A stretch of 64,000 nucleotides of DNA. Origin: Notospermus geniculatus (Eukaryota; Nemertea; Pilidiophora; Heteronemertea; Lineidae). The notes beneath the pieces are model-generated. The model was not told where the DNA came from. It made no database searches and saw only the letters and a list, made by a program, of their open reading frames with translations. Every line of letters begins with the position of its first letter. The stretch's first letter is position 1. This document shows, in pieces, positions 61,043 to 64,000 of this stretch. Where the stretch lies: NCBI GenBank assembly GCA_002633025.1, contig NMRB01000365.1, positions 92,784-156,783 on the forward strand, given 5' to 3'. The position numbers were made by a program, and so were the translations under genes.

Positions 61043-62815
61043 TGTTGACAACAACTGGGCATCAATGTTTTTGCACAAGATTCACTTCTTCATTGCGTAA
61101 TCTGTCATTCAAAAAAGGTTTAAAAAAAAGCTTTTTTGTTTCTGGATTTTCCACCAAAATTCCTTGGCTAGAAGGTCGCATGTCATAAGTTGGTCCCCTA
61201 AATATGGGGGATTGTTGCACGCAAGAAATGTTTCTTCTACAAATATTTGATTTCTTTCGTATTCCCTGGGTCAATTTTAAAAAATGAAGCACCATTTTAT
61301 TCCTTAGGAAGTTCTCTTCAAAATGGTACAGGCCCCAACTTTCTGCTCTATCCCTGTGGAGCTCTAGGTCCGGAGAAGTAGACCAAGTCCATGGGGGATC
61401 CGGCGGGTGGGGTGACGGCGGGTGGGGAGCCCTTTGAAATAAACCAATTTTACTAATCAATCAATATTTTGTTTGAGTTTAGTTCAGTTACTAACAGATG
61501 TGTCTGGAGATGTTCAGGTGTATCAGTCATATTAATTGGAGTGTAATTAGGTCAAGGACAAGTGGAAAAAGATGAAGGAAGCTATGCACTAGTACAGTTG
61601 TAGAACATAAACCCTCACAATGCTATTGGTTTGTGAACTAAGGATGGAACATGGGTAGAGTACACCTTTTTATTGATTTTGAAAGCAGGGGTGATTGCTG
61701 TTATTTGATAAATATGGGAAAGTTAAGTTTCTACAAATCGGTTGTGAAAATTAATCACTTTTAATAGGGTAACTTTACCACAAAATATTTCTATCACCAA
61801 CTTCAAGCAATTATATGGAAGGAGAAAGTTGTGAGGTTCATTTTACCACAAACCAAATCAAATTTGAGTATATATTAACCAAATTATGTGGATTTCTTTA
61901 CAAGAGGGTCGTTTTGAGAAAATCGCAAAAATGTGTTTGTTTTCCAATGCATTTTCCAGTTAATTGCTGACGATAATAGGTGATTATCTCCGGAATTAAA
62001 CAAGATAATCACAAACAATTTTGTAGGGTTGGTCATGATACTTCACTGGGGTAAATATTGAAAAATGACCAATTTTTGCCCTGCAACACTTTTTGGACCA
62101 ACTTATAACTTGCGGCCAGAATGAAGTTAAAGAAAGGTGATTTAGCAAGTTACTGTCAAAATCGATCGTTTAGTTTTTGAGAAATTGACGTTTTTGTAAA
62201 GCTATATCAACGCCACTTGTGTTCCACTACCAACGACTTATGAGACGGCCCCTACATAATAATGCAAACCATACACCATGCATGGGTCACTGTATAGGCA
62301 TAGATAAATGTTGTGACCTGTACGGGTTATTCATGACATTGTATTGTAAAAGGTAACAGGCATTCAGAAAGAACTTAGTAGCCTTTGTCATCTTTGTTTG
62401 AAGTTAACCAGTGCATGATGAATTAGTCACTAAAGCCTGCCACACACTTAAAAAATTATTATGTAACACTTTTTGCCAAATGAATATGACTCAGAGCTAT
62501 TCTATAGATCTATGCATTTTGTATGAAGTATGGTTTGCATTATTATGTAGGGGCCGTCTCATAAGTTGTTGGTAGTGGAACACAAGTGGTGTTGATATAG
62601 CTTTACAAAACTTCAATTTCTCAAAAACTAAACGACCGATTTTGACAGTAACTTGCTAAATCACCTTTATTTTGGCATAACTTTATTCTAGCAAAAGGAA
62701 TTTTGGTGAAAAATCCAGAAACAAAAGTTTTTTGGACCTTTTTTCAAAGTCAGATTACGCAATGAAGAAGTGAATCTTGTGCAAAAACATTGACGCCCAG
62801 TTGTGGTCAACTATA
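61043..62815. repeat. Large nested inverted repeat
   Basis: The outer arms (61043-61165 and 62694-62812) pair through TGTTTTTGCACAAGATTCAC and TCTGGATTTTTC-type text. The inner arms (about 62130-62275 and 62515-62675) pair through CTACATAATAATGCAAACCA and related blocks. The left side carries about 950 bp with no right-hand counterpart, so it is an asymmetrically deleted or inserted palindrome. Confidence 0.7.
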
Positions 62816-63084
62816 TTTCTGACCTTATGCAGAAAACCGTATTTAAATAGGTTTGGTGGTTTATGAGATATTTGAGAAAATCGGTGTTGATATTAATATG
62901 AACTCGACTGTACATGTACAACTTTGTTCTCAAAAACCATCGTCACCATTTAATACAGTGACGTTGTCAGAGTTAAGATACAAGAAAAGTGTTAATAATC
63001 AATAAAAACAGTGTCACTTACACCTCAACAAAAAGGAAAATAATTGATTTGATCACAAGAAATCAAAACTGATCGCGGCATTAG
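62816..63084. other. Noncoding stretch
   Basis: No feature seen. Confidence 0.4.
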
Positions 63085-63285
63085 TGACAGAAGATGTATC
63101 TTCCCCGGGATGTGGTGGATATTGCCATCTCTGTCTTCAAATACCAACAAAGGGAATCATAGTGGATGTTTTAATGAACTTCACCATCGACGTAAATAGC
63201 GACGAGAGATAGCCGAAATGTGGCCCCTTCGTATTCACCCGAATTGAATTCTATGTCAGATCGAAAAGATCCGAAATAGTTTGGA

Positions 63286-63426
63286 ATGAATCATTGCGTT
63301 ATACTCTTCTTCCTCGGGACTCATGTGCAATCGAGTATTGTCATTACAACACGGTCCACTGAGGTAGCATATATTGGTCAAAGGCTCCAAATATCAGCTG
63401 CTCGAGTTGTCTGCAGTTGTGATTAG
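63286..63426 (+). CDS. Putative signal-peptide exon, copy 2
   Basis: The frame MNHCVILFFLGTHVQS, then SIVITTRSTE, matches the minus-strand copy at 43721-43641, including about 190 bp upstream. A GAG|GTAGC donor-like site follows the codon for Glu26 at 63363; without splicing the frame ends after 46 residues at TAG (63424-63426). A conserved leader plus a conserved upstream region suggests first exons of two paralogous secreted proteins. The remaining exons would lie outside the window for this copy. Confidence 0.4.
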   Translation: MNHCVILFFLGTHVQSSIVITTRSTEVAYIGQRLQISAARVVCSCD

Positions 63427-63534
63427 ACAGAGGGTGCTCTACGATACACAAGGGATTGTTAATGATGGGCATCCTAGAGCCGAAAACGCCGAATAATGTA
63501 AAGATATCAGAAGCGGGAGTAGCTGACTACACTA

Positions 63535-63645
63535 GGTTGCACCAGGTTGCAAGTTGCTGCAACCTGCAACTTGTTGAAACAACCTGCCTGTGACGTTAAT
63601 AGATAGCAACATCCAGCGTGATCTAGTTCCAACATTCGCAACAAG
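63535..63645. repeat. TTGCAAC-rich inverted repeat related to 39431-39661
   Basis: GGTTGCACCAGGTTGCAAGT is followed by GCTGCAACCTGCAACTTGTT, the same word set as the right end of the MITE at 39431-39661. Confidence 0.5.
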
Positions 63646-64000
63646 TTTCGGGAATTTTGGCGGGAATCCTCAGTATCTGGACGAAAACCAGACAAAATGG
63701 AGGCAAAAGCTTGCTGTGTAGCAGCTTCATTGCTCTTATATGAAAATGGACAACGTAAAGCATTACTGGGGAGCTCAACAGCTTATACTACAAGTTTGTC
63801 GAACTAGATTGCAGCCGTTTGTTCCGATCTTTATATCCATCAGATTTGGTGTTATAGAGGTATGGGTATTTCAATTTCAATGAGGGTATTGTCCGCCTCG
63901 GAGTTCCATTCAAATTTGTTCAGTGATGCCGACTTCGCCTTCTTGCTTTTTTCGGCAGCCATTTTGACGTTAGTAGAAATCACATGATTTTTTGCAGTAT

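Overview
The window is metazoan nuclear DNA. There are no operons, coding DNA is sparse, introns carry GT/AG signals, and mobile elements dominate: a BEL/Pao and a Ty3/gypsy LTR retrotransposon, tRNA-derived SINEs, LINE fragments, Tc1/mariner and Crypton remnants, and many inverted-repeat elements. Frequent TAGGCCTA and ACATGTA words, foldback elements whose arms are oligomeric short repeats (the architecture known from sea-urchin TU elements) and a single-exon peptide-type GPCR suggest a marine invertebrate, probably a deuterostome such as an echinoderm. The species cannot be fixed from the sequence alone.

Layout. 1-3.8 kb: inverted-repeat elements and a decayed Tc1/mariner transposase. 3.80-11.96 kb: a full-length BEL/Pao element with two LTRs and a 5-bp target duplication; its pol is split by a 1.29-kb foldback element with a perfect 9-bp target duplication. 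12-14.4 kb: MITE-like repeats. 14.40-15.56 kb: an intact single-exon class A GPCR. 15.9-16.9 kb: a Crypton-type tyrosine recombinase (DUF3504) pseudogene, itself split by a MITE carrying a TTAGGG array. 17-32 kb: mostly noncoding, with a SAP-domain micro-ORF, SINEs, TTAA-targeting elements and a nested repeat block at 29.8-31.6 kb. 32.16-33.24 kb: an unexplained 358-codon minus-strand ORF. 33.21-39.43 kb: a young Ty3/gypsy element with identical 153-bp LTRs and one frameshift in integrase. 40-47 kb: repeats, a LINE RT fragment, a signal-peptide exon (repeated at 63.3 kb) and a 1.48-kb near-perfect palindrome. 47.76-56.0 kb: the best candidate for a novel host locus, a series of coiled-coil exons, all phase 2-2, in two related types (A about 880 bp, B about 470 bp), served by a 47-nt ATG exon. 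56-64 kb: nested MITEs and an unusual tandem-repeat foldback element.

How it fits together. The GPCR and the coiled-coil exon array are the only convincing host coding units. Everything else is a record of repeated insertion, including elements inside elements up to three deep. At least four elements share exact 9-bp target duplications and inverted-repeat ends. Two of them, at 21.4 and 50.3 kb, share 22 of their first 28 terminal bases, which ties separate insertions into one foldback family. In the coiled-coil locus, mobile elements fill the introns, and one element ends at the polypyrimidine tract of a splice acceptor.
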